The notes beneath the pieces are model-generated. The model was not told where the DNA came from. It worked only from the letters and a program-made list of their open reading frames with translations, and searched no databases. Positions 30,522 to 41,804 of a DNA stretch of 64,000 nt are shown here, one piece after another; the stretch's first letter is position 1; every line of letters begins with the position of its first letter. Where the stretch lies: assembly GCF_901000735.1 (NCBI RefSeq), contig NC_081545.1:1116001-1180000 (forward strand), written 5' to 3'. The position numbers and the translations under genes were made by a program. The stretch is from Corylus avellana (taxonomy: Eukaryota > Streptophyta > Magnoliopsida > Fagales > Betulaceae).

Positions 30522-33500
30522 TTGGACTCTAGCTCTTTTATTGTAGATAATGTTCAGGCGGAAGCAGCCCCGCCAATCTCAATGAATGTATTAAGTTGGA
30601 ACTGCCGAGGGCTTGGGAACCCTCGGACAGTTCAGGACCTTTGCCGATTGGTAAAGGAAAAGAAACCCGATTTGATTTTTTTGATGGAAACCAAATTGCC
30701 AAATAAAAAATGTGATTTCATTCAAATAAAATTGAGATTTGATTACATGTTTGGAGTTGACAGTGTGGGACGAAGTGGGGGTTTACTTTTGCTATGGAAT
30801 GATCAATCTCATGTTAATATTCAGAATTATAGTCATCGCCATATTAATGCGGTCATTGATAGTGTGGAGACTTTGCCTTCTTGGAAATTCACTGGGTTCT
30901 ATGGACATCCGAATACAGCAAAAAGGAAAGAATCATGGGCACTACTTAGACACCTCAATTCCTTCCACCCCACTCCCTGGGTGTGTGTAGGCGACTTTAA
31001 TGAAATTGTGAACCTTTCGAGAAAAAAAAAGGAGTAATCATTCGATCTAGGGGGCAAATGGAGGACTTTCAGCATGTTCTAGAAGGCTGCAGACTTTGTT
31101 ATATAGGGTTTAAGGGGCTAAAGTACACCTGGAATAATGGTCGCTCTGGAAGCGATTACACGATGGAAAGGTTGGATAGGGTAGTGGCTAAACATGGAGT
31201 GGAGTGATATTTGGAGGGTTGCAGGTGTGGATATTTTGGCCTGCTGCAGCTCTGATCATCTCCTGCTTTTCCTTACCATGCAGAAAAAAGTGACGCATTC
31301 TGAGAAAAAAAGGAGACCTTTTCGGTATGAAACTGGTTGGTCAAAAATTGGGGAATTTAAAAAGATAGTGCAAGAGTCTTGGGGTGTGAGATGTCCAAAT
31401 CAAGATCCATGGACGGTATTTAAAAGGAAGCAACATGGGTGCCAGAAGGTCATCAAGCAATGGGTCAAGAAATAGAAGCAATCGACAGAGAAGTATATTC
31501 TAGAGAAGACAAATGAACTCAGGCATATTCAGGAAGAGGCAAATCGTCTTAACGTACAAACTGAACAAGAGCTCAAAGAAGAGATAAATACCATGCTGGA
31601 ACAAGAAGAGCTCAAATGGTGGCAAAGGGCAAAAGAAAATTGGTTGCGCGATGGTGATCGAAATACAAAATATTTCCACATATGTGCAAATCAGAGACAT
31701 CACAGAAACCAAATTGAACAAGTGGAGGATAGAATGGGTCATAGATGCACCTCACAGGTCACGGTGGGGCAAGCTTTCATAGACTATTTTTAGCATTTGT
31801 TTACGTCAGCCAATCCGAGTGACATAGAAGAGTGTACAAAGAATATATAAGGGAGGTTGTCGGATGATACGAAGACTTCATTGACTGCAGATTTTTCGGT
31901 TGAGGAAGTATACAGAGCACTGATGCAGATGGCACCCTTTAAGGCATCGGGCTCTGATGGTTTCTCAGTAGAATTTTACAAACAATGGAAGACGGTTGGC
32001 AGTGAGGTATGTAATGTTGCTCTCCAATTTTTCAAGGGTTTTGATTTGGACAAAATATCAATGTCACGCATATTGCCTTCATCCCTAAAAAAACAGCCCA
32101 TAGCAGTGTCTCTGATTTCAGGCCAATTAGCCTCTGTAATGTTGTCTACAAAATAATTTCTAAGGTATTGGCAAACCGCCTCAAGTTGATTCTCCCACGT
32201 GTTATATCTGTCAACTAGAGTGTTTTCCTGCTAATGAGACTAATATCAGATAATATAGTGGCAGCATACGAAACTCTCCATCATATGCATTCTAGGCTAT
32301 GGAGTAAGGTGGGCTACAGGGGGATTAAGGCTTACGACTGTGTGGAGTGGGCTTTCCTCGAGCTGGTTATGCGTTAGATGGAGTTCCCGGAAGTATGGAT
32401 AAAACTAGTTATGGGGTGTGTGAGTTCAGTCTCCTATGCCATTCTGGTAAATGGACAACCTGTTGGAAACATAAAGCCTTCCAGAGAGCTTTGCCAGGGG
32501 GACCCGTTATCTCCATACTTATTCCTACTATGTGCTGAGTCACATAGTGCTCTATTGAGTCAAGCAAAGAAGACCGGAGTGTTGACAGGGGTGCCCACTT
32601 CTAGAAAGGGTCCTAAGACTGAGTCATCTATTCTTAACAAATAACAGTTTGATTTTTTACAAAGCTAATTTGGTTGAATAGAGGCGGGTAACTAAGTTGT
32701 TAGAAAAATATGAAGCTGCTTCAGGACAGAAACTCAATAAGGACAAGACTTCGATTTTCTTAAGCCGAAACACAAGTGCAGAAAAGAAGCAGGAAATAAC
32801 TCATCTATCAGGTCTCCAAGCAACCCAAAGTTATGACAAGTATCTAGGTCTGCCAACACTTGTGGGGAAGTCACATACACAGGCTTTTTCAGGTATTAAA
32901 GATCGCGTCTGGAATTGCCTCAACAATTGGAAGACAAAATTCTTGACACAATCAGGGAAGGAGATGCTCATTAAAGCAGTGGTGCAAGCCATCCCTACAT
33001 ATTGCATGAGTGTTTTCCTACTACCGACGAGCCTATGCAAAGAGATTCAAGGAATGATGTAGTGATTTTGGTGGGGTCATAAGGCGAACACCTCTAGAAT
33101 TCATTGGATGAGTTGGAGAAGATGGGCTTTTCCAAAGCCCAAGGGGGTTTGGGGTTTCATGATCTGGGGATTTTTAACAAAGCACTGCTTGCAAAACAAC
33201 TATGGCGACTCCTCTAGTGTCCAGAATCTTTGGCTAGGAGAATCTTAAAAGCCAAATATTACCCTTCCTATTCTATTTTGAAGGCAAATCTAGGCAATCA
33301 CCCTTCATATGTGTGGCGAAGCTTTGTGGCAGCAAAACCAGTTCTCACAAATGGCCTTTTCTAGAGAATTAGTAAGGGGGATACCATCCATGTGTGGCGA
33401 TAAATGGATCCAGAAACCAAACACTTTTATGATACAGTCACCACGGAACATACTTGATCGAGATGCTTGGTTTTCGGAGCTCATTGATCCAGACACGAGA

Positions 33501-34688
33501 CAATGGAGAATGGACCTTATCACACAAGTTTTCCTAAAAGACAAAGCTGAGGTAATTTGGAGCATGCCGATTAGCCCTTTACCAGCAGAGGATTGAATTA
33601 TCTGGCGAGGCACAAAAAATGGAATTTTTTCTGTCCGGAGTGCATATTTTTTGGAGATTGATAAAATGGCACAAATGAGGAGTGGACCGTCTAGAAATGA
33701 TAAAGGAATTAATTGGAAAGAGTGCTGGAATTTATAGATACCAAATGTGGCGAAGTTCTTCTTATGGAAGGCATTACATAATTTGCTACCGACTCAGGTG
33801 AACTTGGCCAAAAAGGATGCAATCCAAGACACCTTATGCCCTATATGTGGAAGAGAAGCTGAGAAAGTCCTGCATAACCTATGGACCTGCCTGTCAGCCA
33901 CCGACGTGTGAGGAGGTGGGTAGTTGAAATTGTAAAAATGCAATGCTATGGGCAACAGCTTCCAAGAAGTTTTTGAGTTAGTTCGGGACAAATGCGACAA
34001 TGGGGAAATTGAACTGTTTGTTGTCATGACAAGGAAAATGTGGTTGAGGAGAAATTCCGTCCTACACGGGGAAGCTTTCTTACATCCAACCAGGTTAGCA
34101 AGAGAAGCTCAGACTTCGTTGGAAGATTTTCAAAAAGCTAATACTAAGATCCAATGCGAGGTAGCTACTGATAGTGCACCCGTTACTAGAATTTGGAAAC
34201 CCCCACCAGACAACATGATCAAAATAAATTGGGATGCTGGGCTGAATATGAAGGAAGGACATGTGGGTGCAGGATTCATTGCTCGCAACTTGACTGGTAA
34301 CTTTATTACAGCACGAAGTTTGTCACTTTCTATTCAAACTGACCCAACTTCGGCTAAAGCATTAGCGGCAGTATATGCTATTATTTTTTGCAAGGAAATG
34401 GGGTTTGATAATATTCTTTTTGAGGGTGACTCCTTGCAAGTCATCAAGGTTATTGCTTCAGAGGGGCCACGTCTCAGCAGCTATGGCCAATTTATCGACT
34501 GTATCCAAAGAGAATTACGTGGTTTGAGAAACGCCAGTTTTCAGCATGTAATGAGGGACGCCAATAATGCAGCGCATGTGCTTGCTAAAATGGCTGCCAC
34601 CCGTGTCATTATGTTTACTTGGCTGGGGGATGCCCCACCAAGTGTAGGTGATATTGTACAAAAGGAGCAATCCTCCCTACTTGTGTGA
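30522..34688 (+). pseudogene. LINE ORF2: AP endonuclease, RT, zf-RVT and RNase H, multiply broken
   Basis: Endonuclease: MNVLSWNCRGLGNPRT, METKL, CVGDFNEIV, then a frameshift at about 31035, and SDHLL at about 31258. RT: FKASGSDGFSVEFYK (31950), a frameshift, YDCVEW (32335), CQGDPLSPYLF (32485), LNKDKTSIF and YLGLPTLVG (32850). zf-RVT is at 33600-33910 (KFFLWKALHNLLPT, CPICGREAEKVLHNLWTC). RNase H is at 34190-34600 (INWDAGLN, FEGDSLQVI, HVMRDANNAAH). The Asp-containing stretch before AYD is deleted, the FADD box reads as a TNN-like stretch, and the RNase H glutamate is Lys (AKALAA). The final open frame, 33948-34688, is the best-preserved part. Confidence 0.85.
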
Positions 34689-34879
34689 TCTTGTTACGGA
34701 TCTTTTGAGATAATGAATATTCCAAATATTTCTTCAAAAAAAAAAATTCCCATATTTTCTGCAACACGTTAATTGTGGCCACTTAACTAGAAAATGGAAG
34801 GCATACAAACAAAAGCAATTTAAAGTTGCGAAAAGAAACAGGCAATGGAAAAAGAAGACTTTAGAAGTGTTAAAGTGAA

Positions 34880-36216
34880 ACCACCATGAGAGATCATACT
34901 ATACACTTGCCTATTCTTCTCTCAATATTGTTCCTTCTTTTACTCACCTACCTTAAAGATGAGAGATCAGCCTTGTTGCAATTCAAGGATAGCTTTACCA
35001 TAAACAAGTCTGCTTCTGGCCGGTGATCCTTTGTCGTATGCAAAGGTTGCTTCATGGACTTTAAAAGGACTAAAGGAGGGAATAGTGATTGCTGCTCATG
35101 GGATATGATGGGGTTGAGTGCAATAAGGACATAGGTCATGTGATTAACTCTAGCGATGGCCTCTTTCGTCTTGCTCAACTTCAAAGCCTTAATCTTGCTG
35201 ATACTTACTTCAGCAACTCTCAAATCCCATTTGGAGTTGGTAATCTTTTAAGGTTAATTAACCTATCTCAACCTCTCCAATTCCATTTTTTATGGACAAA
35301 TGCCTAAAAGCTTGGCAAGTTTATCTTATTTGGCAATTCTAGATCTCCCATTCTGCTTTTTACAAGGATAATTTCAATTTCAATTTTTTTTGCTACCAAA
35401 TCTACGATTTCTTAGTGTAGCATACAATGAAGATCTCATTGGTCATTTGCCTGAATTTCATTCTAATAGTTCTTTGGAGGTTTTCACACTCAAGGATACA
35501 AGTTTTTATGGTAAACTACTGACTTCAATTGGAAACCTAAGTTCATTATATTTTTTAGATTTTCGGAAAAATATCATTTCTCTAAATCTATCCCACCTTC
35601 ATTGAGTAATCTCACTCAACTTACTGATCTAAATCTATCAAAGTCATAACTTTGGAGTATGAGAAAATCCCATGTGTTCACAATCATGGATTTCTCAAGT
35701 AATAAATTTGAAAGAGAAATTCCAGAACTTGTGGCGAGTCTTAAAGGACTTCATTTACTAAATCTTTCCAGTAATGCTTTCATTGGTCATATCCTGTTCT
35801 CCTTAGAGACCTTAACTAATCTAGAATCAATGGACATTTCACAAAACAAGTTGATTGGAGAGATACCTCAACAACTAACACAACTATTTTTCCTTGAATC
35901 CTTTAATGTTACCAATAACTGTCTCACTGGACCTATACCACATAGAAATCAATTTGACACATTTCAAAATAGTTCATTTGGAGGTAATTCTGAATTCTGT
36001 GGAAGCCTATTATCAAAGAAATGTGGAGATTTCAAATACACCCCAACTCCACCTTCTACCTTTGAAAGGAAATAAAGTTCAGAGTCCTCATTTAAATTTG
36101 GTTGAAAAGTAGTTGTTATAGGGTATGGATGTCGATTTGCAATAGGAGTTGTAATTGGTCAAATTGTGATTGTAAGGAAGTATGATTGGTTCGTGAAGAC
36201 TTTTGGACAGATGTAG
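34880..36216 (+). pseudogene. RLP pseudogene 7
   Basis: It starts at ATG 34887 after GTGAAACCACC. A signal peptide (LPILLSILFLLLLTYL) runs directly into DERSALLQFKDSFTINKSAS, so the usual SSLQPLCHE joint is lost. Stops and shifts follow near 35025 and 35100. The LRRNT is partly readable (DCCSWD); the LRRs keep FRLAQLQSLNLAD and LPNLRFLSVAYNEDLIGHLP. A large deletion at about 35640 joins an early LRR to the late region (FTIMDFSSNKFEREIPEL), skipping most LRRs and the island. The C-terminus (GPIPHRNQFDTFQNSSFGG, SKKCGDFKY) has a TAA at 36073 before the membrane span, and the TGG of the span is TGA. TAG is at 36214-36216. Its promoter is split by the 6.9-kb LINE. Confidence 0.85.
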
Positions 36217-36437
36217 CAAACTTGAAGAATGGTGAATTGGAGAAGGTTATGAATTTGAATATAGTTAAATAAAATGTTATAGACAAAGTAAAAATGCTTA
36301 TGTTTCTATCATTATTATATGGTGCTCGGTAGAAGCACAACTCTGTTTCTATGCGTGAGTTTGCTTGTGTATATGTTTTTGTGTGTGTGTGTGTGTGTTT
36401 TTTTTCCTTATTTTAAACAACCTTATTTGTTTGTTGA

Positions 36438-37398
36438 TCAGTCTCCTCATCTATGCCCTATTTGTGACATAGATGAGGAGACTGTTGAACACATTCTTTG
36501 GAGCTATCCTTCCGCGAAAGATGTTTGGGGGAATGGTACTACGACGAAGATGCAAAAAGGGGTTTGTGTGGGAAGGGAATGGTACGACGAAGATGCAAAA
36601 AGGGGTTTGTGTGGGAAGGGAGTTCATGCAAGTTTTTGAAGAGCTACTGGACAGGTGTGAGTTGTGGCTCGGAAAATTTGGTTCTGACGAAACGCGCTTG
36701 TACACTGGGAAGCCTTCTCTCACCCAAACCCAAAATTTGATTCCTTTGCTACGTGAGGCAAAGGAATCCCTGGGTGATTCCCAGCGACAGAATTTGCGGG
36801 ATGCTAAAGCTGTGGAGAGTCCCCAAGCACGACAACTGATTCAATGGCAGCCGCCACCCTCCAACAAAATGTGGACGTGTAGGCCTTGGGATGATTGCCC
36901 GTGACAGTAATGGAAGGGTTATCGCGGCTCGAAGCATTACACTGGCTACTATTGTGGAACTAGTCATGGCGGAAGCTCAAGCACTCTCTATGCGGTGATG
37001 TTCAGCCAAGAGATGTAAAAACGGTGATGTTCAGCCAAGAGATGGGTTTTACAGACATAATCTTTGAAGGGGAAGCGCTGCAAATTGTGAAAGCGGTGAG
37101 TTCAAATACGGAGAATAGTAGCAGCTATGGACATTTTGTGGATAGGATTAAAACAGGGTTATGTCAGTTTCAATCTTGTAGTTTTACTCATGTTATGCGG
37201 GATGCCAATTTTGCTGCCCACTGGCTAGCAAAAGAGGCTACCAACCATGTCATAGATAAAACTTGGATGGGAGAAATTCCACCAAGCATCCAAAGTATTG
37301 TCAGTAAGGAGATATATATAGCTCTCCCTACTATGTGATCATGATGATCTTTCTTTAATATCAATGAGAATTTAATTTTGTTCCAAAAAAAAAAAAAG
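36438..37398 (+). mobile_element. 5'-truncated L1-type LINE with RNase H, in an RLP 3' flank
   Basis: It begins in the zf-RVT domain (CPICDIDEETVEHILWSYPS), continues with a damaged linker and ends with an RNase H C-terminal half (MFSQEMGFTDIIFEGEALQI, SFTHVMRDANFAAHWLAKEA) and an A-tail (37385-37397). Flanks (TTTGTTTGTTG / TCTGTGTTGTGCAAATTAG) are contiguous in the 3' flank of the other RLP copies (10150-10195, 26235-26280). The first RNase H Asp is missing, and the GDS of the family reads GEA. Two short tandem duplications and a 5' inverted repeat are present. Confidence 0.85.
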
Positions 37399-37669
37399 GT
37401 CTGTGTTGTGCAAATTAGAAATCATTCATAAATGAATCAGCAAAGTGTCCATTTAAGGTGATTTATTTACTATAAATTCTCTCTTTTTAATCATCTTTTA
37501 ATTACCATCTATAGTGAATAAATAAATTCACCATTAAATTTGAGTGTAGTCTATATGAATTCACAAATCTTTTGTTTAATATACAATCCAAGTCAGAGCT
37601 CATGACGTTGCACTAAAAATCACAATTGTGTTTATCAATATCTCATTAGTGTTTGACTCATGCCCCATG

Positions 37670-37700
<31 letters not shown>

Positions 37701-40114
37701 CAAAACTTCATCCCTCCCCCAGCTCTACTCTTGTAGTTGTGCCCATGTGCATCTCAAAACAAGGGGCCTCGCTAGCTCTTCATTTACTACAAGGCTCGCA
37801 TATGCAAACAGGAGAATCGCCTTGTGTATTGGACGCACTGCCTCATAGGTGTAGATTTCCTCTTCACTGGGTGCCTTATGGATGCGGATTTTCGGAAGAG
37901 AAATCTATCAAGGTATAGCAACAAAGTCAGAGTTCATAAGCATGATTTGTTAGAATTAAATTAAATAAATTGATTCGCATGTAATAAACAAATGAAAGAG
38001 ATAAACGCACATCGTTCCATTATTAGACAACGGATTTTCCGTCAATGATTGATATATAGCCACCCACCCTACATGCACGTGTGTAGAGGAGACTAGTCTT
38101 TAACCTTAATTTTTTTGATGGCCAAATTTAATGGGCCAATTCTATTTATATTTAGGGTGAAAGTTCATGCTTCACTCAAATGCTTAGAAAATAGTCTAAC
38201 CCATTAGAGACCCAATGGTTATGCGAGTCTAGATAAACACAATATAATTATGTAATCTTTGTTTTTGGATGTTTCCCTTTAAAATTGATTGCATCAAAAC
38301 CCATTCAAACCTCCATTAATTATTCTAATGTCCATTTTAAACATGGTTTTCTCTAAAATAGGGCCCACCAATCATATAGCTCCAATGTCGACATTACCAA
38401 CATACAACTTAATTAAGTCCTGCTGGCATTCAAGTGTATAAAAATTTAAAATAAAATACCCAAAAAAAAGAAAAAGAAATTAATAACTAGTCCTTGAAAG
38501 GATCGTACTTATCAGTATCCTAAATTCAATTAGTGGGATCTAATCATCTAATTAAAATATTCATTACGTGCTACAAGTTACAACAATCAAATCATATACA
38601 ACCGGATAAGCTCAAATGTCAACACTAAAACGCACCTAACATTTGGCTAATTTCGTCTTATTACTTCACTTGCAAACTACAACAACTACAACGCAAACTA
38701 CGGTAACCGGCGATATCTAGCTCCTATTTCCCGCCGGTTGAACCGGTCAATACATCTACACCATGCTGACTTGCTGAGCAAACACTGAATTAGTTTTTTT
38801 TTTTAAATTGAGATAAAGGAAATTCTTATAATTTAGTCTAATACTATAAGAACAGATGACATATCCAGTTAATTTTATTAAAAAATTATGTAAGAATTAA
38901 ATATTTTAAAAATAAATATCAGTTTAATAGAATAGCGTCAAAAGAATTTCTCTTTAATTCATATCGAAGAATGAATTATATATAATATTTGCTAATATTT
39001 AATTAGTTCCTTTTCTTTTTCTCTTTTTCTCTGTTTTTCATGATATCACATTATATTATTGTTTGGTTACCTTAATAAGTGTTTGGAAAATTGTATGCAC
39101 AATAAAAAAGTGGTTCATTTTGATGACTATACAGTCAAATATTTCTAACTTTATTACATATGAAAATCCATCCAATAATTGGTTTTAGTGTTATGAATTG
39201 CTTAAACATGATATAGAAGATTTGCGCTCATAATATTGGTTATGGAAAATACTTAGAATACTATAAGTATTATTATAATTTCTTATAAATTGATATTATA
39301 TGAACTGTCATATTAATTTGTAAATACAAATAATTGCGGCTAACGTAATAAATTGCGAGCGGAACTTTCAACCCCAAAGCCATAGGCTAGTTGCCCCAAA
39401 ATTTTATATATATATATATATATTTATTTATTTATTTATGTTGTAAAACCTAAAATATCAAGAGCACTCTCAAAATAGAAAACAACATATTCGTACTACA
39501 GATTGAAAAAAAAAAAAAAAAAAAAAAATCTATTTTTGCTTTAAAATAACAATAAAAAATCTAAAAATTATTCCAACCACCAATAAGAAAGAAGTATAAC
39601 TAATTCCTTTAGTCATCGGGACCCACAACAATCCAGATAGGATATGAGTGCGGATGACGTGGGACCCATCTGAAAATATAAGAAGAGAAGAGAAAATGAT
39701 GGTAGTAGTAGCAGAGCACTACTACTTCGCTGCAGACTGCAGTTGTGATTCGCAATCTTTCCGTGGATTAGCAACCACCGGAATAAAAACAAATTCCGTG
39801 AGCTCGCTGCCGAATCGACACGTGTCCTCCATGCGAAGTCGTTGATAGATTTTGCTCTAACAACCACCGCTAAGCTTATTCTGATGGAAGTGGGCCCTTC
39901 CACAGTTCACTCAAGCTTTCACCTTTAGTGGGCCCAGAATGTGTATCTATTGTCCCATGTAATGCAGATTAAAGAACTTTGATTTGATCCAACGGTCGAA
40001 ACTGACGTGATTTTGGTTAATTTTGTCAGATAGTAAAGCCAATCCGTAACATGAACTGAGTATTGACTTTTTCTTTCAAACCGAAGGATAATTTCGGAAA
40101 TGGCTCACGTTGCC
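37399..40114. other. Intergenic spacer between the RLP cluster and the CCCH gene
   Basis: The first 60 bp are RLP 3' flank (CATAAATGAATCAGCAAAGTG). No gene recognised in the rest. Low-complexity tracts: A-run 37670-37693, AT/ATTT run 39408-39439, A-run 39507-39527. 39600-40100 is moderately GC-rich and likely holds the CCCH promoter (GATGACGTGGGACC at about 39652). Confidence 0.6.
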
Positions 40115-41804
40115 TATAAAAACTCCCTCAATTTTCTGTAACAAGAAGTCCAAGCTGTAATCTTTAGGAACACGTTTTTTACAATTGTTTTTTTTTTTTT
40201 TTTTTGAAGAAATCAAAGATGAGAGTGAGAACATGTCTGTTGAATTATATAATTAATAAATATATGTTTTTTGTTTTTTCAAAAATAAATAAATATATAA
40301 ATATTTTTTTTTTAGTGATGAGGCTGTGTTGTATGTGTACGCATAAATTAGTGTGTTGATTGATTTGAACTAAAGACAAGGCGCCCTTTAAAGCTATCCT
40401 TTCTGTCATTTTTGCTTTTTTAAGAATGGTGTCGTTTTTTGAGAGAGAAATAGGATACTGAGTGGCATGGGAGAGGATAAAAATAGCAAAAAAAGCATAG
40501 AGAGAGAGGAAGAGAGTGAAAAATCAATCATAGCTATGGAGGAGTTTGACGCCTTGGATTGGTTTGTCTGACTTTGTTTCATCTTCAGAGTGCTGTTGGA
40601 TTTGGTGGGTATTTCAGATCTTTACTCTATAATGGCTAGGAAGTCCCTTTCTTGTTGTGTTTGCTCCCTTGTGATGGTAGTCAATGTGGTGAATTTTTTG
40701 ACTTTGGGAAGATGGTTTTTGTCAGAGATGTTGCAAATTCTTGTTCAGTGCTCAAAAATGGCTTTTTGAGTTTGAATTTAGAGTCTTTTTATAATTCTTA
40801 TGTGTAAATTTGGTATTATGTTGCTTGTGCCTTTTGAGTGGTTAATTTTTTTTCATAATAAATTTGATATTGGATTATAGGCTTGCCTCATGCATAATGG
40901 TTTTAAAGCATTTAATTCAGTGCTTAAGAAGTGATTTGTTTAGATTTTTTTTGAAATGATGTCAAAACTTTGTATCCCTTGCTTATGCTTTTATATTAAC
41001 TTAGCTGGAGATAATATATGTAACAAAAAATTCGGGATGAAAAGCTTGAACTGTTTAACATGGGTTTTTTGGTTGAATATATTATGAACTTTTGTTTTGA
41101 GGTTGATTTTGGGGAAAACTTATCCTCTTTTCTGTTTCACATAAAAAAAAAAATGTCCGCTTTGGGTCATTTTCCCATCAAATTTGATCACAAGCTCTAT
41201 TTTCTGGTTCTAACTCTCAGAAAGGTACTTACTTGTCTTATTTAACAATGGCTTTCAACTTTTGTCAGCAGAAAATAACATGATTTTTCTTCTGTTTGAT
41301 GGTTTATATCTATGCTCTTTGTGGCTATAATTCATTCTACTTCTCTCGCTATCTCGAAAAACAACTGTTTGTTTCCACTGCTTATGCTGCTGCTTTAGAA
41401 CTGGTGATTTTCCTGCTGTTTTCCTTTTTATTTTATTTTAATGCTGAATTAGGCCTTTGCTCTGCCGTTTTCCCTTTCCCTTTTTGGATTAAATGTTCTT
41501 TAGATCATGTCTCTCCTTTTTTGGCTATGGAGTTGCAGATTATTGTCTTATCTTTGTTAATGCATTTGCTGTTTGATAGTGAAGTGCATGTAAAGGATAT
41601 AAAGTATAGTAATGTCAGAACCAGCAAGGTTACGTTTTGATTTTTTCCTCTTATATATATATATATATATATATATAGGGGGTTCTTGTTTTTTTGAATA
41701 ATATCTACTTTTGTGGTTGTCATCAGGGTGTAACTCAAATTTCCATATATGTTCCATAGTGATTTGTAACAAGTAGTTTTGCATTTCCAGGGGAGTGGAT
41801 TGAG
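40115..41804 (+). promoter_or_regulatory. Probable promoter, 5' UTR and leader intron of the CCCH gene
   Basis: TATAAAA at 40115-40121 precedes purine-rich leader-like sequence (40440-40560, GAGAGAGGAAGAGAGTG). An acceptor TTTGCATTTCCAG ends at 41790, 14 bp before the ATG, implying a 5' UTR intron of more than 1 kb; I could not fix its donor. The open frames at 41060-41640 fall in this intron. An (AT)n run lies at 41653-41679. Confidence 0.5.

Larger units (their letters stand above)
27893..34747 (+). mobile_element. L1-type LINE retrotransposon, nearly full length, inserted in an RLP promoter
   Basis: Two ORF regions and a short A-tail (about 34735-34747). The left flank (CCTAGTCCTTTCGTC...TAACCCAAT) and right flank (TTCCCATATTTTCTGCAACA) are contiguous in the paralogous promoter at 5985-6060, so the insertion point is exact. 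ORF1 starts within the usual N-terminus (WGNFPLSEEESAG), so the 5' UTR and first codons are missing, a 5' truncation as expected of target-primed reverse transcription. No clear target duplication is seen. The copy is inactive: both catalytic regions of the RT are damaged, there are many frameshifts, and a solo LTR sits in ORF1. Confidence 0.85.

Noticed and set aside
31850..34688. Reverse transcriptase plus RNase H as a retron, DGR or other novel RT system
   Set aside because: Domain order (APE endonuclease, RT, zf-RVT, RNase H), the DUF4283 ORF1 and the A-tail are those of a plant L1 LINE.
41060..41640. Open frames upstream of the CCCH gene
   Set aside because: They lie in the inferred leader intron, are T-rich and have no family resemblance.
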